64,000 nt of DNA. Origin: Oscillospiraceae bacterium (lineage in GTDB: Bacteria; Bacillota; Clostridia; Oscillospirales; Ruminococcaceae). The number at the start of each line of letters is the position of its first letter. The first letter of the stretch is position 1. The stretch covers positions 1-64,000 of the forward strand of contig JAETSI010000002.1 in the NCBI GenBank assembly GCA_021769725.1. The letters run 5' to 3'. The position numbers were made by a program, and so were the translations under genes. Under the pieces are notes generated by a model that did no database searches, had not been told where the DNA came from, and was given only the letters and a program-made list of their open reading frames with translations. Below are positions 20,064 to 30,330 of this stretch, in pieces.

Positions 20064-20714
20064 GTGATTTTTGTGATAACAGCAATTTTTGATCTTGACG
20101 GCACTCTTGCCGATACATTGCAGGATCTTGCCGATGCTGTGAATTATGGTTTGAAAGAACTCGGATATCCTATACATTCCGTAGAAAGCTATAAGCAAAT
20201 GGTGGGAAACGGAGCTAAGAAGTTATGTTTTCGTGCGCTTCCCGATGGCAGCAAGGACAGGGAAGGAGAACTTTATGATATATTCTGTATCCGCTACGGA
20301 AGTCATTATCTGGACAATACCCAGCTGTATGACGGAATTGCGGAAACGATAAGAATTCTTTCACAGTCCGGAGTGAAGCTTGCAGTAGCTACAAATAAGC
20401 CGCAGGATGCCGCCAGAAAGATAATTGCAGCGTTTCTTCCGGAAGCAGGATTCTTCAAGGTACTGGGCGGCTGTGATGAACGTCCGAAAAAGCCGGATCC
20501 TGCCGTGATAAGAGAGATACTTGACGGTCTTCCGGATGACAACTTAGTATACATGATAGGTGACAGTAATGTGGATATACGGACGGCAAAAAATTCTGGG
20601 CTTATTTCCATAGGATGTGCATGGGGATTTCGTGGGCGGCATGAGCTTGAAGCTGAGGGTGCGGCATATATTGCAGAAAAGCCGCAGGATATCGCTGAAA
20701 TAATACTAGGATAG
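20064..20714 (+). CDS. HAD-family hydrolase, phosphoglycolate phosphatase-like
   Basis: AIFDLDGTLADTLQDL; MIGDSNVDIRTAKNSG. Confidence 0.88.
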   Translation: MIFVITAIFDLDGTLADTLQDLADAVNYGLKELGYPIHSVESYKQMVGNGAKKLCFRALPDGSKDREGELYDIFCIRYGSHYLDNTQLYDGIAETIRILSQSGVKLAVATNKPQDAARKIIAAFLPEAGFFKVLGGCDERPKKPDPAVIREILDGLPDDNLVYMIGDSNVDIRTAKNSGLISIGCAWGFRGRHELEAEGAAYIAEKPQDIAEIILG

Positions 20715-20719
20715 GAGGT

Positions 20720-21865
20720 ATGACAATGGCACGTGGAAAAAAGAAAAAAACAGAACCGGAAGTTTATACAGATGAACAGCTCAGAATTGTTGAAAAACAC
20801 ATCGGGGATAATTTCGGTACGGTCAGCAACTACTTTCAGAATAAGGAAGAGGGGCGTATAACGCTTAATATAAATGTTATCCCTGCAAGCCGCAAGAATC
20901 CGTATATAACACTGGTGACAACCGGAATGGGCGCTCATGTTATGAAAGCGGAAGGAAAAAGCGGAGAAAAGTATTGCAGCCGGGGAGAACTCGTGCTCTG
21001 TCTGCCGCCTGGCTGGAAGCTTGACGGCAGCGAACCGTACGCTTTCTGGCCGGTGCATCTGCTTGACCTGATCGCAGAATTTTCCGCCGGAGACGATACC
21101 TGGCTGAGCTGGGGGCACACAATTGACTACGGAAAGAATTTCCAGGAACAGTCCGGATTCCGTGGTGTCATACTTCTGATGTCCATGTTTGGTAAGGAAT
21201 CCTGGGAATGCAAGCTTTCTGAGGATGAGGAGGTCACGTTTTACCAGGTGATACCACTTACCGAAAGCGAGCTCATGTTTGCAGAGAAAAACGGATCGGC
21301 GGCCCTCACTGACCGCATGGGCAGGGATTTTTCAAAGGTGGCAGATCCGGAAAGACGCTCCTGTGTCCCTGACAATTTCGGCGATATTCTTGATACAGTA
21401 GGGGATCACGCATGCAAGATAGAGGAAAAGGAACTTGACATCTCGGATATAAACGGCGCCGATCATATTGCCGCATTTTTGCGATGGATGATAGAACATG
21501 ATATGATAAACGATGAATTTCTTGATTATTTTGCCGATGAGTTCCGGCTGATACGATCTGGTGAACTGGATATACGGAAGTTCCTCATAAATTCTCTGGA
21601 CGGAGAACTGAACAAAGAACTTTTTACCGAAGAGGGAAAGGCGTTTTCCGGATATTATTACGATTTTTATGGTGACGGCGATGCTCCGTGCTATCCCTCT
21701 GACGTAGACAGCATGGCTCTTGATTATTTCGGCGAAGAGCGTTACAACAGTGACGAATTCAGCGACGAGGCATATCTTTTTGTACCGTTTGACGAGGCTT
21801 ATTTTGAGCATATGTCCGGATATATTGACAAAGCGTACAATAAGTTTCTGCAAGATTTGAAGTAG
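20720..21865 (+). CDS. Suppressor-of-fused (SUFU)-like domain protein
   Basis: NPYITLVTTGMGAHVMK, RGELVLCLPPGWKLD, SWGHTIDYG are typical of bacterial SUFU-domain proteins. Confidence 0.72.
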   Translation: MTMARGKKKKTEPEVYTDEQLRIVEKHIGDNFGTVSNYFQNKEEGRITLNINVIPASRKNPYITLVTTGMGAHVMKAEGKSGEKYCSRGELVLCLPPGWKLDGSEPYAFWPVHLLDLIAEFSAGDDTWLSWGHTIDYGKNFQEQSGFRGVILLMSMFGKESWECKLSEDEEVTFYQVIPLTESELMFAEKNGSAALTDRMGRDFSKVADPERRSCVPDNFGDILDTVGDHACKIEEKELDISDINGADHIAAFLRWMIEHDMINDEFLDYFADEFRLIRSGELDIRKFLINSLDGELNKELFTEEGKAFSGYYYDFYGDGDAPCYPSDVDSMALDYFGEERYNSDEFSDEAYLFVPFDEAYFEHMSGYIDKAYNKFLQDLK

Positions 21866-21868
21866 GTA

Positions 21869-21897
21869 TTGACAAATGTGCTGATTTGTTGTAAAAT
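21869..21897 (+). promoter_or_regulatory. Sigma-A promoter for secA: TTGACA - 17 bp - TAAAAT
   Basis: Read directly. Confidence 0.65.
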
Positions 21898-21958
21898 ATA
21901 TTATATGTATTTATATCTTAAAGAAATAATCATCAATACATGAAAAGGCGGTATACAA

Positions 21959-24718
21959 ATGGGTTTATTCAAAGGAATTTTCGGCGCTAACGGTTACAGC
22001 AACAGAGAGCTGAAGCGTATCGAACCTATTAAAAATAAAGTCCTTGCACTTGACGAAGAGTATCAGAAACTTTCTGATGCCGAACTCAAGGCAAAAACTC
22101 AGGAATTCAAGGACAGGCTTGAAGAAGGCGAAACACTTGACGATATTCTTCCAGAGGCTCTTGCAACGGTAAGAGAGGCAGCATGGCGAGTTCTGGAAAA
22201 AAAGCCATACCCTGTACAGATTATCGGTGCTATCGTTCTTCATCAGGGACGTATAGCCGAAATGAAAACAGGTGAAGGTAAAACTCTTGTTGCCTGTGTT
22301 GCTTCATATCTCAATGCTCTTTCCGGTCTTGGCGTTCACGTTGTTACGGTAAACGACTACCTTGCCAAAACCCAGGCTGAGGAAATGGGAAAGGTTCACC
22401 GCTGGCTTGGACTTACTGTAGGATGCATTCTTCACGGTCTCACTAACGATGAAAGACGTGAAGCTTATAACTGTGATGTAACTTATGCAACAAACAATGA
22501 ACTCGGATTCGATTACCTCCGTGACAACATGGTAACTCATAAGGAAGAACGTGTTCAGCGTGCTCCTAACTTTGCTATCGTGGACGAAGTCGATTCAATA
22601 CTTATCGACGAAGCACGTACTCCTCTTATTATCTCCGGAAGAGGGGACAAGTCTACTGATCTTTATTCGATCGTTGACCGCTTTGCCAAGACGCTTACGC
22701 CTACGACCGTTGTTGAAATGGATGACAAGGCAGATCAGGACGCTCTAAATGAGACAGCCGACTATATTATTGACGAAAAGGCTAAAACTGCAACTATCAC
22801 TCAGCGTGGTGTAAAAAAGGCAGAGGCTGCTTTCAATGTTGAAAACCTTATGGATCCTGATAATATGACGCTTCTTCACCATATCAACCAGGCTATCAAG
22901 GCAAACGGCGTTATGAAGAACGATATTGACTATGTTGTCAAGGACGGAGAAATTATTATCGTTGACGAATTTACGGGACGTCTTATGATGGGACGCCGTT
23001 TCAATGACGGACTTCATCAGGCAATCGAGGCAAAGGAAGGCGTAAAGATCAAGAGCGAATCAAAGACTCTTGCAACTATTACTTTCCAGAATTTCTTCCG
23101 TCTTTATACAAAGCTCTCCGGAATGACCGGTACGGCTATGACCGAAGAAGCAGAGTTCAAGGAAATCTATAAACTGGACGTTATCTCTATTCCGACAAAT
23201 AAGCCCGTTATCAGAATTGATCATAACGATCAGGTATTCAGTTCGGAAAAGGGAAAGTATGCCGCTATCATAGAGAAGATCATTGAATGCCATGATAAAG
23301 GACAGCCTATCCTTGTAGGTACGGTATCTATTGAAAAATCTGAACTTCTTTCAGCTATGCTGAAAAGAAAAGGAATCAAGCATGAAGTACTCAATGCCAA
23401 GCAGCACGCCAAGGAAGCTGAAATCGTAGCTCAGGCAGGCAAGTACGGCGCTGTTACCATTGCAACAAATATGGCAGGACGTGGTACCGATATCATGCTG
23501 GGAGGAAACGCAGAATTCCTTGCAAGAGCAGAAATGAGAAAGCGTCAGATACCTGAGGAAATAATTACTGAGGCTATAGGCTTTGCTGATACTGAAGATC
23601 AGGAAATCTTACAGGCAAGAGAGCTGTATCGTCAGCTTTACAATAAGTTTAACGAGGAAGTAAAGGAAAAGGCAGTAAAGGTAAAGGAAGCCGGAGGTCT
23701 TTACATTCTGGGTACGGAACGTCATGAATCACGACGTATTGACAATCAGCTTCGAGGACGCTCCGGACGTCAGGGCGACGAGGGCGAAAGCTGCTTCTTC
23801 CTTTCAGTAGAAGATGATCTTATGCGTATTTTTGCCGGTGAACGTCTTGAAAATATGATGAGAACACTCAATGTTGATGAAAGTATGCCTATCGAAAGCA
23901 AACTCCTTACAAAGATTATTGAATCTTCACAGAAAAAGGTTGAGGGCAACAATTTTAGTATCAGAAAGAATGTTCTTAATTATGATGACGTTATGAACAC
24001 TCAGCGTGAGATCATATATAAGCAGAGATCGCAGGTTCTTGACGGCGAAGATCTCCACGAGAGCATTCTCAAAATGATGGAAGATCTCATTACAACTACT
24101 GTTAATACTTATCTCGTTGATGAAACGGTTAAGGAAGAATGGAATATTATAGGTCTTAAGGATCATTTCCAGGGATGGCTCCTTGGACCGGAAGATCTTG
24201 AATTCACCGAAGAAGAACTTGAGGATGTCACCAAGGAGGATATAATTCAGGCTCTCAGTGAAAAGGCAGGAGAGATTTATCAGGCTAAGGAAGAAGAATA
24301 CGGGGAAGAGGTAATGCGTGAACTGGAACGTGTTATCTTGCTTAAAGTTGTTGATACAAAGTGGATGGCTCACATCGACGATATGGAGGAGCTGAAAAAG
24401 GGTATCGGACTGCGCTCCTACGGTCAGAAGAATCCTGTTATTGAGTATCGCTTTGAAGGATTTGAAATGTTCGACGCAATGGTAGAGGCTATCCGTGAGG
24501 ATACTATACATATGCTCCTTACCGTAAAGGTGAGAAAGGACAGTATGCCGGAGCGTGAACAAGTAGCAAAGCCGGATGCTCCTAATGCCGGAGCAGGCGA
24601 CGGCAGTTTTTCCAATCAGGCTAAGGCAAAGAAGATAAAAGATAATGATCCATGTCCATGCGGCAGCGGCAAAAAGTATAAGAAGTGCTGCAAGGCAAAG
24701 GATATGGAAAATAAGTAA
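21959..24718 (+). CDS. secA: Preprotein translocase ATPase SecA
   Basis: [42 protein letters not shown]-terminal [13 protein letters not shown]. Confidence 0.98.
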   Translation: MGLFKGIFGANGYSNRELKRIEPIKNKVLALDEEYQKLSDAELKAKTQEFKDRLEEGETLDDILPEALATVREAAWRVLEKKPYPVQIIGAIVLHQGRIAEMKTGEGKTLVACVASYLNALSGLGVHVVTVNDYLAKTQAEEMGKVHRWLGLTVGCILHGLTNDERREAYNCDVTYATNNELGFDYLRDNMVTHKEERVQRAPNFAIVDEVDSILIDEARTPLIISGRGDKSTDLYSIVDRFAKTLTPTTVVEMDDKADQDALNETADYIIDEKAKTATITQRGVKKAEAAFNVENLMDPDNMTLLHHINQAIKANGVMKNDIDYVVKDGEIIIVDEFTGRLMMGRRFNDGLHQAIEAKEGVKIKSESKTLATITFQNFFRLYTKLSGMTGTAMTEEAEFKEIYKLDVISIPTNKPVIRIDHNDQVFSSEKGKYAAIIEKIIECHDKGQPILVGTVSIEKSELLSAMLKRKGIKHEVLNAKQHAKEAEIVAQAGKYGAVTIATNMAGRGTDIMLGGNAEFLARAEMRKRQIPEEIITEAIGFADTEDQEILQARELYRQLYNKFNEEVKEKAVKVKEAGGLYILGTERHESRRIDNQLRGRSGRQGDEGESCFFLSVEDDLMRIFAGERLENMMRTLNVDESMPIESKLLTKIIESSQKKVEGNNFSIRKNVLNYDDVMNTQREIIYKQRSQVLDGEDLHESILKMMEDLITTTVNTYLVDETVKEEWNIIGLKDHFQGWLLGPEDLEFTEEELEDVTKEDIIQALSEKAGEIYQAKEEEYGEEVMRELERVILLKVVDTKWMAHIDDMEELKKGIGLRSYGQKNPVIEYRFEGFEMFDAMVEAIREDTIHMLLTVKVRKDSMPEREQVAKPDAPNAGAGDGSFSNQAKAKKIKDNDPCPCGSGKKYKKCCKAKDMENK

Positions 24719-24784
24719 TACTAAAGTTCACAAAGGCGGATGCATAGTCCGCCTTTTGTTGCAGAAAGGTCAGGTAAGGATCAG

Positions 24785-25504
24785 ATGAGAAAGTATTTTA
24801 TTCTTCTGATAGCAGCAGGAATCTTATCCGGATGTTCTGACAGAGAAAAAAGCTCTGCTTCAAGCGAAAAAGAAAAAGTTCCTGTTTCGGATATCAAAGG
24901 GGAAACAACAATTCCGGAGACATCTGAATCCGCAGCTTTGAAAGATTCAGAGTATAAATTCAAAGTTGAAGATGACGGTATCGTGTATTATGACGGAGGT
25001 TCTGTTTTACAGAAAATAGAGCTTGACTGTACGGATCTTATAAAGCGTGCCGAGAGCTATGACCGTGATCCGGAAGAATTTCTCATAATTTCCGATTTCA
25101 ACTTTGACGGTTATGATGATCTTTTTGTACCAAATATAATCGGAACTCCGAACATTCCGGGTACATATTTTTATATGAACCCTACAAGAGATTTCAATTC
25201 TTTTGAAAAATGGGACGTGCTGAATGAGATAGGACAGCTTATGGACGTCGATGCAGATAATCAGGTTCTGGATCTTGCGGTAAAGATAAGTGCCGCCGAT
25301 CATGAAACCATCGTCTATAAGTGGAAGTCAGGCAGGCTTGTTCCCGTTACACGCAAGCATGATTATGTCAGCAGCGAGGACGGTCAGCATTATATATATC
25401 GTTTTGAATATGATGAAAATGGTGAGGAAATTCTTGTAATAAAGGAGTGCGTCACCGTTGACGAGGACGGAAACGAAGTGGTTTCCGAAGTTTCCGGGAG
25501 GTGA
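24785..25504 (+). CDS. Putative lipoprotein
   Basis: Signal with ILSGCSD lipobox; DFNFDGYDDLF FG-GAP-like motif. Confidence 0.6.
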   Translation: MRKYFILLIAAGILSGCSDREKSSASSEKEKVPVSDIKGETTIPETSESAALKDSEYKFKVEDDGIVYYDGGSVLQKIELDCTDLIKRAESYDRDPEEFLIISDFNFDGYDDLFVPNIIGTPNIPGTYFYMNPTRDFNSFEKWDVLNEIGQLMDVDADNQVLDLAVKISAADHETIVYKWKSGRLVPVTRKHDYVSSEDGQHYIYRFEYDENGEEILVIKECVTVDEDGNEVVSEVSGR

Positions 25505-25509
25505 AACAG

Positions 25510-26277
25510 ATGTCGGGCTACAGCGCTTTTGCACGATTTTATGATAAACTTACGGCGAATATCGACTACCGGAAGCGGGGAGAATATTTTCATGAGATAA
25601 TAAAGAAATTCAAGACAACAAGCGGAAACATCCTCCTTGATCTCGCCTGCGGAACGGGCAGTATTTCAGAGGTAATGGCAGATCTCGGATACGATGTTAT
25701 CGGCGTTGACAATTCCGATGAAATGCTGGGAATAGCCATAGAAAAAAAGTTTGGCAGCGGCAGCAGCATACAGTATCTTTGCCAGGATATGCGCCGCCTG
25801 GATATGTACGGAACGGTAGATGTAACGATATGTGCCCTGGACAGCATAAATCATCTGCCGTCCATTGAGGATGTACGGAAGGTTTTTGAGGGCGTGGCAT
25901 TTTTTTCCGAGCTTGAAGGCTTGTTTATCTTTGATGTGAATACGCTGTACAAGCACCGGAATATTCTCGCTGACAATACTTTCACATATGAGGCAGAGGG
26001 TGTTTACTGCGTATGGGAAAATACTCTGAACAGAGAAACTGATGACGTACACATGAATCTTGAATTCTTTGAGGAGCTTGACAACGGTTTATACGAACGA
26101 AGCTCCGATAGCTTTTCTGAGAAAGCGTACAGTGAAGCAGATCTTGAAAGGGTTCTGGCAGAGTCGGGGTTTAAGCTTCTTGCCAAATACGGGGATGATA
26201 CATTCGCACCGCCTGCTGATGATACGCAGCGTATAGTATATGTTGCACGATGCATACGAAATGGTCAGAATATATGA
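25510..26277 (+). CDS. Class I SAM-dependent methyltransferase
   Basis: NILLDLACGTGSISEVMADLGYDVIGVDNSDEML. Confidence 0.88.
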   Translation: MSGYSAFARFYDKLTANIDYRKRGEYFHEIIKKFKTTSGNILLDLACGTGSISEVMADLGYDVIGVDNSDEMLGIAIEKKFGSGSSIQYLCQDMRRLDMYGTVDVTICALDSINHLPSIEDVRKVFEGVAFFSELEGLFIFDVNTLYKHRNILADNTFTYEAEGVYCVWENTLNRETDDVHMNLEFFEELDNGLYERSSDSFSEKAYSEADLERVLAESGFKLLAKYGDDTFAPPADDTQRIVYVARCIRNGQNI

Positions 26278-26289
26278 AAGGATAATACA

Positions 26290-27177
26290 ATGGGTAAATT
26301 ATATAGGGCAATATCGGCAGATGGTTCTGCCTTTGCAGAAGTTCTTGACGCTAAGGATATCGTATCGGAGATAGAGCGGATTCACACAACATCTGCGGTC
26401 ATAACCGCAGGTCTGGGACGGTTGACTATAGCCGCTTCCCTTATGGGATATATGCTTAAAGGCGAAAATGACAGCATTACTCTCCGTATAAACGGCGGAG
26501 GCCCTGCCGGACAGCTTACCGCCGTTGCCGACAGCCGGGGAAATGTAAAAAGCTGTGTTGCAAATCCGGTTGTGGAAATTCCACTTAACGCTCAGGGAAA
26601 GCTTGATGTCGGCGGAGCTGTCGGACGTGACGGTAATCTTTCCGTTGTGCGTGATATGGGACTTAAAGAGCCGTATGTAGGAGTAATTCCGCTTGTTTCC
26701 GGTGAGATCGCCGAGGATATTGCAAATTATTATGCAGTCAGCGAGCAGATACCTACGGTATGCAGTCTGGGAGTTCTGGTAAATCCCGATCTGACGGTAA
26801 GGTCGGCAGGAGGATTTTTAGTGCAGCTGCTGCCGTTTGCAGATGAAAAATGCATAGATATCATCGAGGAAAATATCAATAAAATGCCGCCGATCTCCAA
26901 GCTGCTGGATGAGGGAGTATCGCCGGAGGAAATTGCCGGTATGCTTCTTAAAGGTCTTGACCCCAACGAGCTTGATACGGCTTCACCGGAGTACCGCTGC
27001 GATTGCAGCCGTGAGAGAACGGAAAAGGTCTTAATAAGTATCGGTGCGGACGAGCTGAATGATATAGCCGAAGAGGGGAAAGATACAGAAGTGTGCTGCC
27101 ATTTCTGCGGTAAGAAATATGTTTTTACTCCGGGTGAGATCAGAAATCTGATGAACAGTATAAGAAAGGAATCCTGA
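26290..27177 (+). CDS. hslO: Hsp33 redox chaperone
   Basis: GGGPAGQLTAVADSRGNVK, YRCDCSRERTEKVL, CCHFCGKKYVF zinc motif. Confidence 0.95.
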   Translation: MGKLYRAISADGSAFAEVLDAKDIVSEIERIHTTSAVITAGLGRLTIAASLMGYMLKGENDSITLRINGGGPAGQLTAVADSRGNVKSCVANPVVEIPLNAQGKLDVGGAVGRDGNLSVVRDMGLKEPYVGVIPLVSGEIAEDIANYYAVSEQIPTVCSLGVLVNPDLTVRSAGGFLVQLLPFADEKCIDIIEENINKMPPISKLLDEGVSPEEIAGMLLKGLDPNELDTASPEYRCDCSRERTEKVLISIGADELNDIAEEGKDTEVCCHFCGKKYVFTPGEIRNLMNSIRKES

Positions 27178-28430
27178 TGTACGAAAATAAAACTGAAAAT
27201 ATTCCGGTCAAGGCAGTTCTTGCCTGTGTGGATACCGGCGAATTTGATGCCGAGGTCTCTATTCGTGAGCTTGAGGAACTTGCTTCAACTGCCGAAGCCG
27301 AGGTGGTCGGTACTGTTATCCAGAAACGCCCCTCATATGATCCTGCGACCTGTATGGGCAGCGGACGTCTTGAAGAATTGAAAGAACAGCTTGAAATACT
27401 CAAAGCCGAGCTGGTTATATTCGACCACGAACTGACAGGCGTTCAGGTGCGAAATATTGAGGATATCCTTGATATACGGGTAATTGACCGAACCACGCTG
27501 ATATTGGACATCTTTGCTCAGCGAGCCCGGACTAAAGAGGGAAAGCTGCAAGTTGAACTGGCGCAGCAGAAGTATCGTCTCCCACGTCTTACCGGAATGG
27601 GTACAGCTCTTTCAAGGCTTGGCGGAGGTATCGGCACAAGAGGCCCGGGTGAAACAAAGCTGGAAACGGATAAGCGGCATATCAGAAAAAGGATCTCCTA
27701 TCTTGAAGCCGAACTGGAGGAGCTTAAAAAGCACCGTGATTTCTCACGCTCACGCCGGAAGAAAGACGGAGTTCTATGCGCAGCGATTGTCGGATATACC
27801 AATGTGGGAAAATCAACTCTGCTTAATGCTTTGACGGATGCTGGAGTTCTGGCGGAAAATAAGCTTTTTGCGACTCTTGATACTACTTCTCGTTCAATAG
27901 AGCTGCCTGACGGACGCAGCGTCATGCTTATTGATACGGTCGGACTGATACGGAGACTGCCGCATAATCTGGTAGAAGCGTTCAAGTCAACGCTGGAGGA
28001 AGCGGCTTCTGCGGATGTGATCCTGAATGTACAGGATCTTTCCTCTCCTGAAAGGCAGGAACAGGCTGAGGTCACAGAACAGCTTCTCACGGAGCTTGGC
28101 TGCGGCGATATACCGAAGATCAACGTAATGAATAAGCTGGATATTGCTCTGGATGCCGATACGGTCTTTGAGGATGATTCAACAGTTCTGATAAGCGCCA
28201 GAGAACAGCGTGGATTTGACAGGCTGCTTGAATGTATCGTAAGAAAGCTTCCGGTGACGGCAAGGAGAATGAAACTGCTTATCCCTTATTCAAAAGCCGG
28301 GCTTGCAGGCAGAATACGTGAGGAAGGAAAGATCTTTTCTGAGGAATTTGTTGAAAACGGCACAGTGACGGATGCTCTGGTTGATGTAAAACTTATCAGG
28401 GAAGCGGAGCAATATCAGATAAAAGAATAA
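27177..28430 (+). CDS. hflX: GTPase HflX
   Basis: GGIGTRGPGETKLETDKR, VGYTNVGKSTLLNALT, DTVGLIRRLPHNLVEAFKSTLEE. Confidence 0.96.
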   Translation: MYENKTENIPVKAVLACVDTGEFDAEVSIRELEELASTAEAEVVGTVIQKRPSYDPATCMGSGRLEELKEQLEILKAELVIFDHELTGVQVRNIEDILDIRVIDRTTLILDIFAQRARTKEGKLQVELAQQKYRLPRLTGMGTALSRLGGGIGTRGPGETKLETDKRHIRKRISYLEAELEELKKHRDFSRSRRKKDGVLCAAIVGYTNVGKSTLLNALTDAGVLAENKLFATLDTTSRSIELPDGRSVMLIDTVGLIRRLPHNLVEAFKSTLEEAASADVILNVQDLSSPERQEQAEVTEQLLTELGCGDIPKINVMNKLDIALDADTVFEDDSTVLISAREQRGFDRLLECIVRKLPVTARRMKLLIPYSKAGLAGRIREEGKIFSEEFVENGTVTDALVDVKLIREAEQYQIKE

Positions 28431-28437
28431 GTTCAAA

Positions 28438-28471
28438 AACAGCCATATACCTTCCGGGGCATATGGCTGTT
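28438..28471. terminator. Convergent terminator hairpin (aacagccatat...atatggctgtt)
   Basis: 11-bp inverted repeat between hflX and the AI-2E ORF. Confidence 0.8.
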
Positions 28472-28484
28472 CTGTATATTGGGT

Positions 28485-29720
28485 TCATTTTGTTTTTTCC
28501 TGATCTTCTTTTTGATTCTTCTTTTTGATTGGCTCCGGTGCGGTCGGAGCGTAGTCGGCGGTAACTGCGGACATATTTTTGGATTCAAGACGATAGCTGA
28601 TATATTCGCTTATCAGCGAATATACGACGGCAAATACGGGAACACCGAGTATCATTCCGGCAAACCCGAAAAGACCGCCTCCAACAAGAATAGAGAACAG
28701 AACCCAGAATGAGGAAACACCTGTTGACTGACCAAGAATCTTCGGACCGATAACGTTTCCGTCAAGCTGTTGTATAATAAGTATAAGAATTGCAAAAGGA
28801 ATTACCTGCTTCGGCGATGATACAAGAAGCAGAAGTCCGCTTGGAATAGCTCCGATAAAAGGACCGAAAAATGGGATTATGTTAGTGATTCCCACGATAA
28901 CGGAAATAAGAACAGCAAAATTAAGTTTCATAACAGTCATGCAGATGAAACAGAGAAAACCGATAATTATGGAATCAATGATTTTTCCGGAGATAAATCC
29001 GCTTATTGAACTGTTCGTCTGCGTACATATCCGGAAGAAAGCGGAAGCTCCTTTTTTCGGAAGAATCGCATAGGTGAATTTTTTGATCTGTGCCTGAAAA
29101 TGTTCCTTATCATAGAGGAAATAAACGGCTACTATCATTCCTATAAGGAAATCTTTTATAGCGATCACAAATGCAAAGGTACGATCGGTTATTTTGACCA
29201 TGAGATCACCGACTTTAGGAACTAACTCTTCTACAAATTTATTCACATCAATTTCCAGGCGGCTTATCTGCTCATCAGCGTTTTTTACAAGATCTGGATA
29301 TTTGTCGGAGAGAGAATTTACCCAGTCATGGCAGTTGTCGATATATGTGCTGACATTTTCAAAAATACCGGTTATGCTGTTGAGCACCTGCGGCAGTATG
29401 ATTGCAAGAAGAGCTGAAATTATTGCAATAAAAACTGTCATTGCAATGGCGGTAGCGATGATGCGGTTCAGCCTGGGATGCGGCTTTTTGCGTTCAGTGA
29501 ACTTTTTTATCCGTCTCTCCGCAAGCATCATGATAGGATTTACCAGGTAGGCGATGACAAGACCCCAGGTAATCGGTGCGGCCACGGACAGAAATGTCTT
29601 TATCACCTTGCCTACAATAGTGAAATTGAACAGAATAGCGTAGACTACAAGGCAGGCTGTAAAGGTCAGTATGGTGTAAATGGAAATTGTATTATATTTT
29701 GAATTCCAGTTTATTTTCAT
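28485..29720 (-). CDS. AI-2E family transporter
   Basis: GLVIAYLVNPIM, VGITNIIPFFGPFIGAIPSGLLLL, QQLDGNVIGPKILG. Confidence 0.9.
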   Translation of the reverse strand: MKINWNSKYNTISIYTILTFTACLVVYAILFNFTIVGKVIKTFLSVAAPITWGLVIAYLVNPIMMLAERRIKKFTERKKPHPRLNRIIATAIAMTVFIAIISALLAIILPQVLNSITGIFENVSTYIDNCHDWVNSLSDKYPDLVKNADEQISRLEIDVNKFVEELVPKVGDLMVKITDRTFAFVIAIKDFLIGMIVAVYFLYDKEHFQAQIKKFTYAILPKKGASAFFRICTQTNSSISGFISGKIIDSIIIGFLCFICMTVMKLNFAVLISVIVGITNIIPFFGPFIGAIPSGLLLLVSSPKQVIPFAILILIIQQLDGNVIGPKILGQSTGVSSFWVLFSILVGGGLFGFAGMILGVPVFAVVYSLISEYISYRLESKNMSAVTADYAPTAPEPIKKKNQKEDQEKTK

Positions 29721-30244
29721 ATCCCGATTCCTCTTTTCGCTTGTGCTGCCCTAATTATAACATATATTTCCTTAATTTGCAAGTCCTGGAATTCTTATTG
29801 CTTTATAAAATGATTCCAAAGTAATTGATAATTATATTAATTATCACATATGCTATAAAGTTAACTTTTAAAAATAAATTTCTTATAAAACTATTGTATC
29901 TTGTGGCTTTTTTTGAAATTAGCCTGTAATTCGATGGGATACAGCAAGAAATCATGGTGGAGATACTTCTTTAAGTTAGCAAAAAATGACTGGTTTATTA
30001 ATAAATAGCAACATACGACTTGATTTGTTCATGAAAACGCAATAAAATATTAATATAAGATGACCTTTGAAAATTCATTTACCAGAAGTGCTTTTCAGAG
30101 GAAGCCATTTACTGACAGGGATCTGCACACTGTTCAGTACTTGATTCCGGATACGTTTCCGGATAAAATTTACCATTATATTAATTTAATTGAAAGCGAG
30201 GAATGATGCATATTAAGAAAAGCTTTTTAAGCAGAATTCCGACA

Positions 30245-30298
30245 GAGTTCTTAATGCGGTGTTGCCGTAAAGAACTCAAAGAAATCCGGATGGATTTC
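30245..30298 (+). promoter_or_regulatory. Two tandem hairpins in the xylanase 5' leader
   Basis: gagttctt...aagaactc (30245-30277) and gaaatccggatggatttc (30281-30298), just upstream of the RBS. Confidence 0.55.
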
Positions 30299-30330
30299 AC
30301 CTACTGATTATTTCTAAAGGGAGGATTTTT

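Noticed and set aside
29934-30008. 24-codon ORF MGYSKKSWWRYFFKLAKNDWFINK*
   Set aside because: Cationic and aromatic-rich, but no convincing SD or nearby export/modification genes; probably chance.
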